Source: Podila epigama (lineage: Eukaryota; Mortierellomycota; Mortierellomycetes; Mortierellales; Mortierellaceae). Taken from it: a stretch of 17,933 nt of DNA. The stretch covers positions 1 through 17,933 of the forward strand of contig JAAAVE010000382.1 of assembly GCA_015679605.1 (NCBI GenBank), written 5' to 3'. The position numbers were made by a program, and so were the translations under genes. Below, piece by piece: positions 1 to 8,013 of the stretch. The stretch's first letter is position 1. Each line of letters opens with the position of its first letter. The notes below the pieces were generated by a model. The model was given only the letters and a program-made list of their open reading frames with translations, ran no database searches and was not told the DNA's origin.

Positions 1-495
1 GCGCTTGTAGGCCTTGTCGGTGTCTCGAATGAAGGTGAGGACGGCCTCGAAGAACAAGAGCCCTGCCCAGACAAAACCTGCGATGGAGACACCATAATCA
101 ATCCAGCACCGTGTGTTGTTCTCTCCCAAGAATGCTGGGCGGTTACAGCCACCTTGTTGTGCGGCGAGTCGATAGAGGAGACCGCTTTGGATCATGCCAT
201 TGATGAAAAGGACCCAAGCAAGGGATGCTCTGAGAATGCAGTTGATATTGCGTTTACCAAAGAGACTGTAAAGCATAGCGATGCACATGAAGATGCAGAC
301 AATGAGCAAGGAAGTGTCTCTGAAGGCGTTTTTCTGAGCTATATTGACTGGTTGGTATGGGACCTTTGCGTAGGAGATGGCCACTGCACTACCGAGGGCC
401 AAGAGGAGTATGATGATTCTCAATGACAGAATGAGGCTGTAGAGCATGCGTAGTATCCTACGAAGCCTGCTTATCTGTTGAGGAGGTTGGTTCAT
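1..495 (-). CDS. Predicted four-transmembrane protein, C-terminus cut off by the window edge
   Basis: An open frame of 165 codons runs from an ATG at 495 to the first base of the window without a stop, so the 3' end is missing. The protein starts MNQPPQQISR and has four hydrophobic segments at about residues 19-41, 61-80, 87-110 and 134-156. That pattern gives an N-in/C-in tetraspan of the MARVEL type. The second outside loop carries Cys117 and Cys130, which could form a disulfide, and an N-glycosylation sequon at Asn126-Asn127-Thr128. I do not recognise the family by sequence, so the MARVEL comparison rests on topology only. A TATA-like box lies 80 bp upstream, and the leader between it and the ATG is C/T-rich on the coding strand. 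Its two minus-strand neighbours are also predicted tetraspans. Function is unknown; a role in plasma-membrane or vesicle organisation would be inference. Confidence 0.8.
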   Translation of the reverse strand, partial: MNQPPQQISRLRRILRMLYSLILSLRIIILLLALGSAVAISYAKVPYQPVNIAQKNAFRDTSLLIVCIFMCIAMLYSLFGKRNINCILRASLAWVLFINGMIQSGLLYRLAAQQGGCNRPAFLGENNTRCWIDYGVSIAGFVWAGLLFFEAVLTFIRDTDKAYKR

Positions 496-574
496 TTGGG
501 GGAGTAGTGATGAGTTAAAGTGAGATAGAGTGTGAATTAGGGTGTGGGTACGGGAGTGAGTGTGAGTGCGAGTA

Positions 575-582
575 TATTTATA
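575..582 (-). promoter_or_regulatory. Candidate TATA box of the 1-495 gene
   Basis: The minus strand reads TATAAATA here, 80 bp upstream of the ATG at 495. It is followed by a CA/CT-rich leader with no other ATG. Position and sequence fit a fungal core promoter, but this is a motif match only. Confidence 0.4.
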
Positions 583-829
583 CAAAAGAAAAAAGTGAGC
601 AGCCACGACAAACAACAACAAGAAGAAGAGAAAAAAGACGTCTCTTGACAACAAAACAAATAAAAAGTGTGGCCATTCTCGACTTTAAATGGGTCCTCAA
701 CAGTCCAGAACGACGCGACGATGGCTATTTCTGGATTTGTGGCGGTGCGATGCTCTTTTTCTTATTCTTCTTTTGTTGGTCATATTCGTCCATCTCCTTT
801 CTTGCGCAACGGCAGAGCGGGCAGTGTCA

Positions 830-856
830 TTGTTGTTGTTGTTGTTGTTGTTGTTG
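830..856. repeat. (TTG)9 microsatellite
   Basis: Nine perfect TTG units are followed by a GGTGGTGG tail. The same CAA/TTG triplet recurs in the glutamine codons of the 5392-7743 gene, in the 4076-4129 array and in intron 3 of the pseudouridine synthase gene. Confidence 0.95.
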
Positions 857-1019
857 GTGGTGGTTGTTTTTATTGCTGCTCTCTCTGTGTCGTCCATTCA
901 ATCAACCAAACCAGCCCAAGTATCCATTCCATCTCTTTCTTGCGCAAACGCAACGGTAACGTTGGAGGTATGTGTTATTTTGTTTGGCTGGACAAGAGGA
1001 CATGTTCCTGTCCCTATTT

Positions 1020-1148
1020 CCTGTTCCTGCTTCGTGTTCCTGCTTCCTGTTCCTGCTTCCTGTTCCTGCTTCTTGTTCCTGCTTCTTGTTATTGCTTCCT
1101 GTTCCTGCTTCCTGTTTCCTATTTCCTGTCTCCTGTTCCTTGTTCCTG
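1020..1148. repeat. 13-bp tandem array, unit CCTGTTCCTGCTT
   Basis: Seven units lie at 1020-1110 with one or two substitutions each, followed by a decayed tail of CCTGT-type pieces to 1148. The 13-bp period is not a multiple of three, so the array rotates through all frames and cannot be a conserved protein repeat. It explains the Ser/Cys/Phe/Leu and Arg/Asn/Lys/Gln/Glu repeat ORFs across it. Confidence 0.9.
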
Positions 1149-1968
1149 AAAGGATGTCCACATAAAAAAATAAGAAAAAAACAAACAATGTCGCCATAAA
1201 AGTGGACATGATGCAGGTGTTTATTCTGTTTCCACACGTGGATCTTTTTTTTTTTGTAAGTCTTGAGCAAATACCAAATGTGCCCATGTGTGTATGTGTT
1301 GCAAATGGTCCCATGCTCAATGCTCAACCCTGTTTGTTCACAACATTTTTTTTGTTTGTTTGTTTTTTTTTTCTTTTTTTCTCTTTTTCTCATTCCTTGC
1401 CCACTTGCGCTGATGTCAACATGTCAAAGCGCTTTGGTCCCTCTTCTCTCTCTCTCAATTTCTTTCTCTCCCTTTTTTTTTCCCTTTCCTTGCCTGACCT
1501 CACTACCATTCCGTCCGCAAAAAACAGCACACGGATACACGCAAATAAAAAAAACAACACATGTAACGAATGGGAAAGTGGACAAAAAAAAAGAAAAAAA
1601 ATCCAGGGTGGTCTGGTCTGGGTTCCCCCTACCCCCCCTTTCTCATTTCGCATGACAACATTGTCTACCCTGCTGTCTTTTGTTCATCATTCCTTTTGCT
1701 GGGAGGGGAAGTTCAACTCTTGTGTCAGGAGGGTTAGACAAAAAACGCGCTCGGACAAACAAACTGTCAAGCGTCAATGTCATCAAAAGTAACAACTTTC
1801 TTTGTTCCCTTCCTCCAAAGTTCGCAAAAAGAATTGGATGTTTTTATTATACAAGAGGCATGTTGTTCGTCATGGTTGGGTTGGGTGAATATCTACAATT
1901 TTTTTGTCAACTACAATTTTTCAACAATAATAACGACTACCACCACATGGAGACATGGAATAGAGTGA

Positions 1969-3063
1969 CTATGGGGAGTAGGATGGAGGTTCAGAGGTGG
2001 GCACAACAGAAGTAGGCAGTGTCGTAGCTGCTGCTCGGTTCATTGTCAAAGAGGACCTCGAACTGGATCCCTCTCCTCGACCTCCAGGAGGGACAACGGA
2101 CGCAGCAGAGGCCACTGGGACTGTGGGCAAGGGCAAATGCAGATGCGGGCTCTCGGATGGAGGGAGTGCATCTGGGGCTGCGACATCATTGTTGAGGTTG
2201 GCCATATCAATGATCACTGCAGCATTTGGTGGTTTAAAACGCTGGTACATTGGTAGTTCATCAAGATCTACAAAGTCATTGTCGTCGTCGTTGCCCTGAC
2301 CAAGCAAACGTCGCAAGGGTCCTGACCCAGACGCCCTTCTCGCTAACCTTGCTCCACCCGTTGCTGCTTCCAACGTCCCCGTCGTCGTCGTCAGAGTGGT
2401 TCCTGTTGTTGTTGTTGTTGGCGTTGTTGTTGCGGTAGATGCGGTAGATGCTGAAGATTCTATACTCTCTGTAGTCGCTGTGGTTGTGGTACCGTCTGTC
2501 GTCGTCAAGTTGGTCTCGGGTTGTGCGGTATGGACAAGGTCGGGATCGATCCGTGGCCGATACAGGTAGACAGCGATCGGTTGGTCGGTCGACTCGAACT
2601 GCGCATCTGCATTGTATTCAGGCAATGAAAAATCGATCTGGGAGGCAAGAAAGTGTTCAAAAATGATCAAGGCAGCCATCAAGAGGTGGACTGCTTGAAC
2701 AATCCACATCATGTAGTTCTGAGAGTTGCCTGCGATGAGACTACGGAGGACAGAGATGACGAAAAAGAGTAAAAGGATGACAGCGAGGGTAGAGGCGAGC
2801 ATCCACCTTTTGGAGGGATTTCTGGCACCCTTGAAGGAAAGAAAGGCGATGATACCAACGTTGAGGGCGATCTGAGAGGCGAGAACCGCCTTGGAGGACG
2901 CCCACGTTGTGTCTTCAGGGACAAAGTTATCCTGGTAGAACGGGCCACCAGAGCCGAGGAAGGTGAAATTGGAGATGATGAGTATGATGTTGGTGATGGT
3001 GATGGATCCGAGAGTATTCTGCAGTCGCTTTAACGACGCAGCCCTGAACTTGAATGGCTTCAT
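1969..3063 (-). CDS. Predicted tetraspan membrane protein with a Thr-rich tail and PPxY/LPxY motifs
   Basis: A 364-codon open frame starts at an ATG at 3063 (MKPFKFRAAS). Four hydrophobic segments lie at about residues 20-37, 59-77, 87-110 and 119-138, with short loops and a predicted N-in/C-in topology. The remaining 226 residues form a disordered tail. It has a Thr-dominated stretch at about 186-228, a basic patch at 239-252 (RLARRASG...LRRLL), an acidic patch at 258-270, and then Pro/Ser-rich sequence. The tail carries LPEY (147-150), LPMY (270-273) and PPSY (359-362), the last only two residues from the C-terminus. PPxY and LPxY are known ligands of WW domains of Nedd4/Rsp5-type ubiquitin ligases, so ubiquitin-regulated trafficking is a reasonable inference. 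Unlike the other two tetraspans it has no Cys pair in loop 2. I recognise no named family. Confidence 0.85.
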   Translation of the reverse strand: MKPFKFRAASLKRLQNTLGSITITNIILIISNFTFLGSGGPFYQDNFVPEDTTWASSKAVLASQIALNVGIIAFLSFKGARNPSKRWMLASTLAVILLLFFVISVLRSLIAGNSQNYMMWIVQAVHLLMAALIIFEHFLASQIDFSLPEYNADAQFESTDQPIAVYLYRPRIDPDLVHTAQPETNLTTTDGTTTTATTESIESSASTASTATTTPTTTTTGTTLTTTTGTLEAATGGARLARRASGSGPLRRLLGQGNDDDNDFVDLDELPMYQRFKPPNAAVIIDMANLNNDVAAPDALPPSESPHLHLPLPTVPVASAASVVPPGGRGEGSSSRSSLTMNRAAATTLPTSVVPTSEPPSYSP

Positions 3064-3090
3064 ATTGACGTTGTGATGTTGCAGGTAACG

Positions 3091-3135
3091 GTAAGTGTGT
3101 GTTATGTAAGTGCGTGTTATGTAAGTGTGTGTTAT
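3091..3135. repeat. 15-bp tandem repeat, three units
   Basis: Three consecutive units GTAAGTGTGTGTTAT, the second with one T-to-C change, followed by partial pieces to about 3160. The array lies 28 bp upstream of the start codon of the 1969-3063 gene and so falls in its leader or core promoter. Confidence 0.9.
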
Positions 3136-3256
3136 GTGTAAGTGTTATGTGTTATGTGAGGAGGTGTGTGTGAGTGTGAAATGGAAAGTGTCGTTGCTTT
3201 GCAATTGAGTATTATCAGGCTTGAGGGTTGTAGGATGTTGAGACGGAGGGTGAAAA

Positions 3257-3305
3257 GGTGAAAGGTGAAAGGTGAAAGGTAAAAGGTAAAAGGTAAAAGG
3301 TGAAA
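3257..3305. repeat. 7-bp tandem repeat GGTGAAA/GGTAAAA, seven units
   Basis: Seven exact-length units: three GGTGAAA, three GGTAAAA, then one GGTGAAA. The block order suggests two variant units that each expanded. It lies about 195-240 bp upstream of the 1969-3063 gene. Confidence 0.9.
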
Positions 3306-3433
3306 GTGAGGGTAGGGGTTGTAAGTGAGGTTGTACAGGACTGAATGGGTGGGTGAAGAGACGAGGATGGTAAGAAGGAATTGAGCGAAGACCAGTGAGC
3401 AAATGGCCTGTGAGCAACAAGGTCAGGGTTTTG

Positions 3434-3641
3434 AGATAGAAGAACAACAAAGACGAAGAAAAAGAAGATGAAGACGAGGTTGAAGCGTGGAGATGGAGAT
3501 GTGTAGAGGAGGAAAAGAAAAGATGAAGATGGAGAAGGAAGAAGGAAGAAGAAGAAGTCGAGGAAGAAGAAGAAGAAAGAAAAAGAAGAAAAAGAAGACG
3601 AAGAAGGGCAAAGATGACAAAGAAAGAAAGACAAAGATAGC
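3434..3641. repeat. Long near-pure polypurine tract
   Basis: About 200 bp of GAA/GAAG/GGA-type sequence on the plus strand with few pyrimidines. It includes uninterrupted purine runs at 3531-3557 and 3560-3598. Stops interrupt the plus-strand frames, so it is not a Lys/Glu-rich gene. Tracts like this can form triplex (H-DNA). Confidence 0.85.
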
Positions 3642-4075
3642 TGAGATGAGCTGCTTGAATTGATTTGAAGTGGGCTGTCGTCAGTCACTCTTTCTGGAAG
3701 GATGGATGGAAAGGAAGAAAGGACGGGGGGCAAAAAAAGTCCCTTGTTGGGTTTGGTTTGTCTGTGTGTGTGTTTGTGTGTGTGTGAATGGGTGTCAACG
3801 GGGTGTGTGAATGGATGGGGCGAGTGTTTGCCACGCGTGTGTGTCCAGGTGTGTGTATGTCTATGTGTGTCAATCTCGTTTTTTCCTTTCACCTTTGGAC
3901 ATCATCTATTTTCTTCTTTTTCTACAGAATCTTTACGGCATGGTGTCCCGTGGATAAAAAAAATTACAAAAAAAAAAAAGGGTACGTATCCTTTACCCGC
4001 GACATTTTATATTCTCGACAATTTCTTTGTTGCCTTGTGGTCATTGTTGACTTGTTGCCTTGTTTGTTCTCTCAG

Positions 4076-4129
4076 CAACAATGACAACAATGACAACAAT
4101 GACAACAGAGACAACAATGACAACAGAGA
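4076..4129. repeat. 9-bp tandem repeat CAACAATGA, six units
   Basis: Order of units: three CAACAATGA, then CAACAGAGA, CAACAATGA, CAACAGAGA. The period is a multiple of three, which opens repetitive frames on both strands, but no gene continues beyond the array. Confidence 0.9.
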
Positions 4130-4632
4130 CAAAAGAAAAATGTAAAAAGAAAATGCGCGGCCACCACTGGGGCAGAACGACAATTGAAAGAGTGGAGAAA
4201 GAGGGCGCAGGGAAAATAACAGCAATAATAGCAACAACAACAACAATAGCAAATCCGCACAGTCGCACAGTCGACACTCGCTCGACACTCGACACTCGAC
4301 GGACCGACAATCCGAGCGAATGAAATAAAAGAGTGAGCAAAAAAAAAAAAAAAAGGAGCATACTTCATGTTCATGTGCAAGATGTCTGTCTGCCTGTCCA
4401 TGTTTGCACAATTGCACAGAAACAGGCCCTTGGCTGGCACAACTCGCACAAAAACGGCGTCAAAAAAAAGATTTTCAGTGGTCGGAAGTTCATCCCGAAG
4501 ATCGATTTCTCTGTTGGTTTTTGTTCGTTCTTTTCGTTCGTTTTTATTTATGAGCATTTCTACACATAGACATGACAGTGCTGAGAGTGTAAAAATCATT
4601 CGTGATTCATCTACCCTTCCTTCTTCATTTAT

Positions 4633-4676
4633 GGATAAGAGGATAAGCATCATCACGGATAAGTATAATGGATAAG
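4633..4676 (+). promoter_or_regulatory. Cluster of four GGATAAG motifs
   Basis: GGATAAG occurs at 4633, 4641, 4657 and 4670, and the longer GGATAAGCATC occurs twice (4641-4651 and 4670-4680). The motifs carry the GATAA core bound by fungal GATA factors, although the preceding G departs from the usual HGATAR consensus. The cluster lies about 700 bp beyond the stop of the 5392-7743 gene and 1.6 kb upstream of the 1969-3063 gene. A decayed tandem repeat is equally possible. Confidence 0.3.
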
Positions 4677-5391
4677 CATCTCCAAAACAAAGTGGGCACC
4701 TGTTACATGTCACTCCCTGTGGAGTGCCATGAGGGACCACACGTTCATTTCAACGCTTCAACGCTTCAACCCTGCATAAAAACTTGCATCCCGTACCCTT
4801 CCTTCTCCTGCAGGACACGCTAGTACCTTTTCCGTGTTGCACAGCACAACACTCTAACACAGCAACCACAGTCGTTCCATTTCATAAGCACCACACTACA
4901 CTTCATTGGCCATAACCTGTTCTCTGTTCTGCTGATCTCAATTGCACTCGCACGCGCAAAATGACAATGCTTGGCGGTATAGCGTTCAACAACAACTACT
5001 ACATCATCATCAATAACGACTATTACTACATCTATGACTTCCTCTACTACAACTACTGCAACTAGATGTTTGGTCGCGTAGTCATGTGAACCGAGAAACG
5101 CGTCCATCCATCCTTTTCAACTGGAGTATCAAGGGGGTGCTGTCCTTTCAATATTACAAATTCGTTTTGTTCAATTATCATCAAAATAAGAAAAGGATTG
5201 GACACTCACTGCAAAACAAGAAAAAAAAACTATAAATCCCATAAATCCCATAAATCCAACCTTGTTCTTGTTCAAATGTGTTGTTCAATTCTGTTGTTCT
5301 ATCATCGTATTTTTTTATTACTATTCTACAACCGTACAACGTACGTTTGAACTGGTTACTATGACCGTGTCCTGGCCAGCAGCCTTAACAG

Positions 5392-7743
5392 CTACTTTGG
5401 CCCATCCTTCTCAGGATCACTGAGAGTTGTCATTCGACCCTCCTCAGCTGCCTTGATCTCATCCATCTCTACAGGATCCTTCTTTGCCTTTGTAAAGTCT
5501 CCTGCCAAGAAGGACAGCACGAGTTCGACCAACACAAGGCTTGCCCAGAAATACGTCATTGCAGGACGGATATGCTTCACTTGACAATATACATTCGCAC
5601 TCTGGTCGTCACCAAAGGACTCTTCAAACGAGCACCAATGTGAGGTGACATTGCGGTTGTTGTTATTCGGGCTATCATCCTCATCATCCTCATCATCATT
5701 ATCGGCGCCGTGGAACCGACTCGTCCTATGAACCATATCCATCTCGACAGGTTCTCTCGCACTAAGCACCTCTTCCTTCTCCGAATCGACTGTGGGCAAG
5801 ACATTGGATACAATGGACAAGTAGGCTGCAGACGAGACAACTGGTGATGATGATGGCGATGATGTTGGTGTACGTGTTGGTGTTGGTGATGACGAAGGAG
5901 TAGTAATAGACACGATGGACAGGGGAGAAGGTGATAGTATCGGTGATACTGGTGATACTGGTGGTGGTCGCCCATTGAGTGTTCCTGCTGCTCCAGCGCC
6001 AATGTCACCCCATCCTGGGTTGAGTTGGTGAAGTCGACTGTCGCTACCTGGTCCCCCCTTCGGGTAATAATCGGGCAGAGGTGGCTTCCGTCCACTCGCT
6101 GGCCAGTAGATGGCCAATGCTGCGAGGCCGAGTCCTAGAAGGATGCGAACAGACACAAATGCATAAAAATGCCTTGTTTTCCGCCTCTTGGTTGACCGTG
6201 CCATTTGGTCGAGTTGCTCATGGGTATATTGCTGATCGGCTGCAGATGCTATGGTTGAGACAGGGACAACCGACTTTGCTGAGGTAGAGGTCCTACTCTG
6301 GGTTTTACGACTACTACTGGACGATTTCGATTTCACGGACACGGCTGGAGAGGATCGCCTAGACGATGTTGAGGAGCGAGGCTTTGTGGATGTTCGTTGC
6401 GATTGTGGTCGCCGACTTTTGGGGGGTGAAGTGGGTCGAGGAGGCGTGAGAGAGCGAGGAGGGGAAGGTGGAGGAGGAGGAGGTGAAGGTGTTTTCGCCA
6501 TGGTGATGGTGATGGTTGGGACAATCAGGTCTTGTGCAATAGAAATGTCGTTTACATTCGGAGGTATAGACATTGGTGTCGTGAAGTGGTTGTGTTCATC
6601 GTGTTCATTGTGCTGTTCAAGGTGAATCTGACTTTGGTCCTGATCCTGTTGTTGCACAAAAAGACTTGATTGAGGACGACTAGGACTTGGCCGTGGTGAG
6701 TGTAGTGTAGATACGGCATTATCATTGTCATCATAACCATGCTCTTCAACGATGGCCTGTTGTTTTCCTTGCCGACGAGTGGCACTCCTTCTGGAAGCAC
6801 GGTCTGGATCGATGGAAGGAGTGAGGTCCGAGCTAGAACTTGTGTTATGCGAGACGCTTCTAGTCCTAGATCGACGCCTGTTCTCTAGGTCATGTTCCGA
6901 GTCTTGGCCTAGACTGAGTCTGTCAGCGTTCCTCCGCCGTCTGCGATGTTGTTGTCTCTCGAACTGATCTTCTAGCGGGATATTGCTGTTATTGCTGCTG
7001 TTAATGTTGCTGTTGCTGTTGTTATTGCTGTTGCTGTGGTTGCTTCTACGGATGTTGTGACTAGAGTGTTTGCTTTGATTGAGGTGGGTAAGACGATACT
7101 CATTCTCGAGCTCGTAGTCGTCGACATCGTTTGGGTATGGCCTGCTGAAGCAGAAACGGATTGGGTAGAGGACGAGGGCGAGAAAGATGATGAGGGCGAG
7201 GATGTCGGGACAGAGGAGGAGAGCTGCATGACTGGCGATCTGTTTAAATTCCATGTTCATGACGTTGATCTGGAAGGAGACAGTGATAGCGTCCAGGATC
7301 AGGCCAACAAAGGCCAACGCAACGACCAGCATGCGGACAACACGGACATACTTTTTGAAGGGCAAGGGAGAAGAGCGAAAGCATTGGCGGTGGTGTGATA
7401 CAAGATGTTGCTGTTGTTGTTGTTGGAGGTGGTGTTGCTCTTGAGGAGGTAAAGGTGGATATAGTTCGTGCTGTTGTTGTTGTTGTTGATGACTTGACGG
7501 GTCTATTTCTGGCTTGTGCGCCAGTGTTGTTGCTACAACGTCCTCTGGTGTTGTTGGAGTTGGAGTTGTTGTAGTTGTTGTGGGAGTGGCATCTGTGCGC
7601 GAGTGTGATAATGGAGAGGTGGACGGTTGAAGAGGGGGAGGGAAGGGGGATGGATGGTTGTGTGTAGGTGAGGATGGAACGGACGAAGAGGTAGAAGAGG
7701 GAGGAGAAGACTGGGTCAAAGTATGAGTGGGTGTTGGTTTCAT
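5392..7743 (-). CDS. Large predicted tetraspan membrane protein with disordered cytosolic loop and tails
   Basis: A 783-codon intron-free frame starts at an ATG at 7743. Residues 1-130 are Pro/Ser/Thr- and Gln-rich, with two six-Gln runs (86-91 and 107-112). Hydrophobic segments lie at about 134-157, 171-196, 526-548 and 728-748. The loop between segments 2 and 3, cytosolic in an N-in model, is about 330 residues of disordered sequence. It has an Asn/Ser run (232-254), an RRRRR patch (267-271), RS-type sequence and a polyproline block near 420-441 with SH3-ligand-like PxxP pieces. The outside loop (549-727) is Ser/Pro-rich, has an acidic run near 681-690, a sequon Asn698-Val-Thr and a Cys pair (704 and 720). 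The 35-residue tail is charged. The fold resembles its two minus-strand neighbours. Function is unknown; a cortical scaffold would be inference. Confidence 0.82.
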   Translation of the reverse strand: MKPTPTHTLTQSSPPSSTSSSVPSSPTHNHPSPFPPPLQPSTSPLSHSRTDATPTTTTTTPTPTTPEDVVATTLAHKPEIDPSSHQQQQQQHELYPPLPPQEQHHLQQQQQQHLVSHHRQCFRSSPLPFKKYVRVVRMLVVALAFVGLILDAITVSFQINVMNMEFKQIASHAALLLCPDILALIIFLALVLYPIRFCFSRPYPNDVDDYELENEYRLTHLNQSKHSSHNIRRSNHSNSNNNSNSNINSSNNSNIPLEDQFERQQHRRRRRNADRLSLGQDSEHDLENRRRSRTRSVSHNTSSSSDLTPSIDPDRASRRSATRRQGKQQAIVEEHGYDDNDNAVSTLHSPRPSPSRPQSSLFVQQQDQDQSQIHLEQHNEHDEHNHFTTPMSIPPNVNDISIAQDLIVPTITITMAKTPSPPPPPPSPPRSLTPPRPTSPPKSRRPQSQRTSTKPRSSTSSRRSSPAVSVKSKSSSSSRKTQSRTSTSAKSVVPVSTIASAADQQYTHEQLDQMARSTKRRKTRHFYAFVSVRILLGLGLAALAIYWPASGRKPPLPDYYPKGGPGSDSRLHQLNPGWGDIGAGAAGTLNGRPPPVSPVSPILSPSPLSIVSITTPSSSPTPTRTPTSSPSSSPVVSSAAYLSIVSNVLPTVDSEKEEVLSAREPVEMDMVHRTSRFHGADNDDEDDEDDSPNNNNRNVTSHWCSFEESFGDDQSANVYCQVKHIRPAMTYFWASLVLVELVLSFLAGDFTKAKKDPVEMDEIKAAEEGRMTTLSDPEKDGPK

Positions 7744-7754
7744 GAGGGGTACAT
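7740..7754 (-). promoter_or_regulatory. Four-codon upstream ORF overlapping the start of the 5392-7743 gene
   Basis: On the minus strand an ATG at 7754 opens Met-Tyr-Pro-Ser-stop. Its TGA overlaps the main ATG as ATGA. If the transcript includes it, the main protein would depend on leaky scanning or on termination followed by reinitiation. This is seen in sequence; transcription start and effect are not known. Confidence 0.45.
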
Positions 7755-7940
7755 TGTTGTTGATCGTGTTGATGTCTAGTTGAGTTGAGGTAATGGAGTG
7801 GAGTGATGGAGTGAGGTGAGGTAATGGAGTGGTGTAACTGGTGCGATGGAGTTGAAGTTGAAGTCAGAGTAGAGTGGAGTAAAGTGACGAAGAGTGAGAA
7901 GGATGAAAGAATGAAGAAAGAAGAGTGGATTGAGACTAGG

Positions 7941-8013
7941 ATGGATGAAATGAAATGAATGGATGAATGAGTGAATGAATGGATGAATGAATGGATGAAT
8001 GAATGAATGAATG
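7941..8013. repeat. GAAT/GGAT tetranucleotide repeat
   Basis: Alternating GAAT and GGAT units with a few interruptions, about 200-270 bp upstream of the start codon of the 5392-7743 gene. It produces the His/Pro/Ser/Ile/Phe-rich minus-strand frame here, which I do not call a gene. Confidence 0.9.

Larger units (their letters stand above)
496..1968. other. Non-coding spacer rich in simple sequence
   Basis: No credible gene is seen on either strand. Open frames here are low-complexity (runs of Phe/Leu/Ser, or Lys/Gln/Glu on the other strand) and overlap one another in several frames. The spacer holds the promoter of the 1-495 gene, a TTG microsatellite, a 13-bp tandem array, T- and CT-rich tracts at about 1345-1395 and 1440-1500, and the 3' flank of the next gene. 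Confidence 0.6.
3064..5391. other. 2.3-kb non-coding spacer with many tandem repeats
   Basis: It holds the upstream region of the 1969-3063 gene and the 3' flank of the 5392-7743 gene. I see no gene on either strand; open frames are simple-sequence artefacts. Contents are tandem arrays at 3091-3135, 3257-3305 and 4076-4129, a polypurine tract at 3434-3641, a GT-rich stretch at about 3760-3870, a CGACACTC-type repeat at about 4270-4300, four GGATAAG motifs at 4633-4676, and three copies of a CATAAATCC-like unit at 5231-5257. Confidence 0.6.

Noticed and set aside
645-1165. Overlapping plus- and minus-strand frames of 75-163 codons across the 13-bp repeat
   Set aside because: Each is mostly repeat translation (Ser/Cys/Phe/Leu or Arg/Asn/Lys/Gln/Glu) and open in several frames at once, which is an artefact of the repeat rather than a gene.
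1202-1792. 196-codon plus-strand frame
   Set aside because: It is built from T-, CT- and A-rich tracts, lacks any domain pattern and has no complexity outside those tracts.
3215-3892. 225-codon minus-strand frame rich in Phe, Ser, Pro, His and Thr
   Set aside because: It is the complement of the polypurine tract and GT repeats; composition changes abruptly with the repeat type.
3900-3954. Acceptor-like TTTTTCTACAG followed by a short ATG frame
   Set aside because: The frame closes after five codons (Met-Val-Ser-Arg-Gly) and no upstream exon is visible.
3091-4129. Regular repeats considered as a CRISPR array
   Set aside because: Units are 7-15 bp, directly adjacent, without unique spacers, and the genome is eukaryotic.
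4072-4740. 222-codon minus-strand frame with Cys/His runs
   Set aside because: Its C-terminal part is the translation of the 9-bp CAACAATGA array and the rest has no recognisable pattern or codon preference like the real genes.
5577-6095. 172-codon minus-strand frame inside the large tetraspan gene
   Set aside because: A shadow frame of the 783-codon gene, rich in His from the ACC/CAT-type codons of the other frame.
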